Shown here piece by piece: positions 63,204-64,000 of a stretch of DNA of 64,000 nucleotides. A program made the position numbers and the translations under genes. Source of the stretch: CAWUIO01 sp963922455 (GTDB taxonomy: Bacteria > Bacteroidota > Bacteroidia > Cytophagales > Microscillaceae); contig CAWUIO010000001.1 in the NCBI GenBank assembly GCA_963922455.1, positions 111,324 through 175,323 on the forward strand, written 5' to 3'. The notes beneath the pieces are model-generated. The model saw only the letters and a program-made list of their open reading frames with translations, was not told where the DNA came from and ran no database searches. Position 1 is the first letter of the stretch; every line of letters starts with the position of its first letter.

Positions 63204-63332
63204 GGCTTAGGGATAGAGCCTCTGTTTGAGCCCGCCGCTGGCATGCGGGTTGGCCGGCGAGTGGCGAAAGCCCGGCCCGCCTGCTACAAGTGCCCCTAAA
63301 CAAGCCTAAACGGGATAAGGCGGGCAAGCCCC
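63204..63332 (+). repeat. Structured intergenic element copy 12 (subfamily B)
   Basis: Begins GGCTTAGGGATAGAGCC and ends GGCGGGCAAGCCCC. P1 GGCTT/AAGCC, P2 common form, P3 GCC/GGC, P4 CCCGCCT/AGGCGGG. The last C is the first base of the reverse-complemented stop of the next gene, the same exact contact as in copy 1. Confidence 0.85.
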
Positions 63333-63766
63333 TAGTCTTTAGGCAATCGTAGCTTCCCTTTGTAGGCCTCTAGGGTGAAGGTAACCCGAGAATTGACCGG
63401 ACTTTTGTCTTGAAGAGCGGGGCGCCAAGCCTGAACTTTTTGAACAGCTTGTAAAATATAAGGGTCCAGTTCGGCATTGATCCCTCGGAGGATTTTAAAT
63501 TTATAGGCGAGGCTATCGCAACGGACAATAAAACTAAAGGTGATCTTATCCCGGAGGGAGCGAGGCAACTTCATTTTTTTATTGAGCGCTTCTTCATACA
63601 GTTCGTCCTCCCAAAAAATGCGCGCTTTACGCTGGGGTGCGCGAACGATCTCCTCCGTACAGGGAGCGCTGGTTTGACGGTCTTTACTTTCTTTAAATTG
63701 GGCTTGAACCGTAATGAAGCAACTCACGAAGTACAAAACGGTACATACAAAAAAACGTTTCATCAT
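63332..63766 (-). CDS. Secreted TonB C-terminal domain-like protein
   Basis: 144 residues. Signal peptide (FFVCTVLYFVSCFITVQAQ) and then a TonB_C-like domain (about 65-135: ITFSFIVRCDSLAYKFKIL, GINAELDPYILQAVQKVQAW, PVNSRVTFTLEAY). It lacks the transmembrane helix and proline-rich arm of a true TonB, so it is an accessory or standalone TonB-like domain protein. Its stop codon touches structured element copy 12. Confidence 0.8.
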   Translation of the reverse strand: MMKRFFVCTVLYFVSCFITVQAQFKESKDRQTSAPCTEEIVRAPQRKARIFWEDELYEEALNKKMKLPRSLRDKITFSFIVRCDSLAYKFKILRGINAELDPYILQAVQKVQAWRPALQDKSPVNSRVTFTLEAYKGKLRLPKD

Positions 63767-64000
63767 GTTTCCTGGGTGTTTTGAATAATACCTAAACTAT
63801 TCATTTGCTGAACAAACGTATCAAATTTTAAAATCCTGCTTATTTTTTATAAATTCTAAGAAACTGTTTAAGTTTATTTTTTGTCGGCGAAAAGGGTCAG
63901 TTTGGGGTTCTGATGAAATCAACAAGGAGCGCATAGCAGCGCTACGGGCGAGGAATTTGATGAAATCAGGTTCCCGAAATGGCCCTTTGCAGCCCATATA
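63767..64000. other. AT-rich region and edge repeat at the right end
   Basis: 63767-63890 is AT-rich and shows no gene. 63891-63988 is a separate repeat: 20 bp imperfect inverted arms (AAAGGGTCAGTTTGGGGTTC with GGTTCCCGAAATGGCCCTTT, 14 of 20 matching) flank two exact copies of TGATGAAATCA at 63911-63921 and 63958-63968. Its centre has a small AGCGC...AGCGCT hairpin. It ends 12 bp from the window edge. Confidence 0.6.

Noticed and set aside
3981..63332. Structured elements as integron attC sites
   Set aside because: They are scattered, lie in both orientations, do not bracket single cassettes head to tail, and no integrase is present.
3981..63332. Structured elements as ordinary Rho-independent terminators
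   Set aside because: No T-run follows P4 on either strand, and the conserved core extends about 60 bp beyond the P4 hairpin.
1..64000. tRNA, rRNA, CRISPR array, prophage
   Set aside because: No cloverleaf with acceptor CCA context, no rRNA-like sequence, no regularly spaced direct repeats and no phage genes were seen by eye.

Overview
This 64 kb window looks like a chromosome segment of a free-living Bacteroidota bacterium, most likely from the Saprospiria/Cytophagia side of the phylum. The evidence is a type IX secretion (T9SS) and gliding-type C-terminal domain protein beside a PorP/SprF protein, a T9SS type A sorting tail, TonB-dependent receptors, a DUF1800/DUF1501 pair, an HU-CCDC81/SPOR protein, TAnnTTTG-type promoter motifs and moderate GC. 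The genus cannot be fixed from the sequence alone. I saw no phage, transposase, CRISPR array, rRNA or tRNA.

Layout. 1-3671: 5' part of a huge secreted delta-60-repeat protein (minus strand, running off the left edge). 4105-8594: sulfotransferase/aminotransferase pair and a TonB-dependent receptor. 9256-14838: small lipoprotein, gyrA and two related periplasmic TPR proteins. 15041-17892: desuccinylase-like hydrolase with a GCS2-CBS ligase fusion. 18183-22176: a subtilase with an overlapping small partner, then an atypical pyruvate kinase. 22337-30010: ruvB, apbE, a methyltransferase, a CcoI-type copper ATPase with a DUF6787 partner, a serine hydrolase and a membrane protein. 30309-37637: cell-surface and T9SS block (FG-GAP protein, PorP/SprF-OmpA fusion, 1421-residue CHU_C protein). 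38082-42644: MBOAT plus two SGNH proteins, a polysaccharide O-acetylation locus. 43085-46546: SiaB-like kinase, FtsX/MacB-like permease, cyclophilin, DUF1835 protein. 46936-53784: envelope operon (TPR, plugless barrel, HU/SPOR, ExbB/TolQ). 54505-60288: DUF1800, DUF1501 with T9SS tail, PorT-like barrel and a surface lipoprotein. 60496-61458: decayed AbiE toxin-antitoxin pair. 62092-64000: unknown coiled-coil protein, TonB-C-like protein and an edge repeat.

The most striking feature is a family of eleven roughly 125-135 bp intergenic elements plus one inverted half-copy. By eye they share one nested fold: a closing helix P1, a long P2/P3 arm with two tandem G.A motifs, and a second arm P4 with a hypervariable tip. 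Paired bases change together: P1 is GGCTG/CAGCC or GGCTT/AAGCC, P3 is GCT/AGC or GCC/GGC, and P4 is CCCCGG/CCGGGG or CCCGCG/CGCGGG. Eight of the eleven sit 0-23 bp from a stop codon, always with the P4/P1 3' end toward the gene. I do not recognise this as a named family. It is the best candidate here for an undescribed structured RNA or single-stranded-DNA element.

How the genes work together. Most of the window serves the cell envelope: surface adhesin-like repeat proteins exported by T9SS, outer-membrane barrels, energy transduction (ExbB/TolQ, TonB-C) and exopolysaccharide acetylation. Housekeeping genes (gyrA, ruvB, apbE, ppiB) are interspersed. Coding strands alternate in short operons, and the structured elements fill many gaps where genes converge or end.
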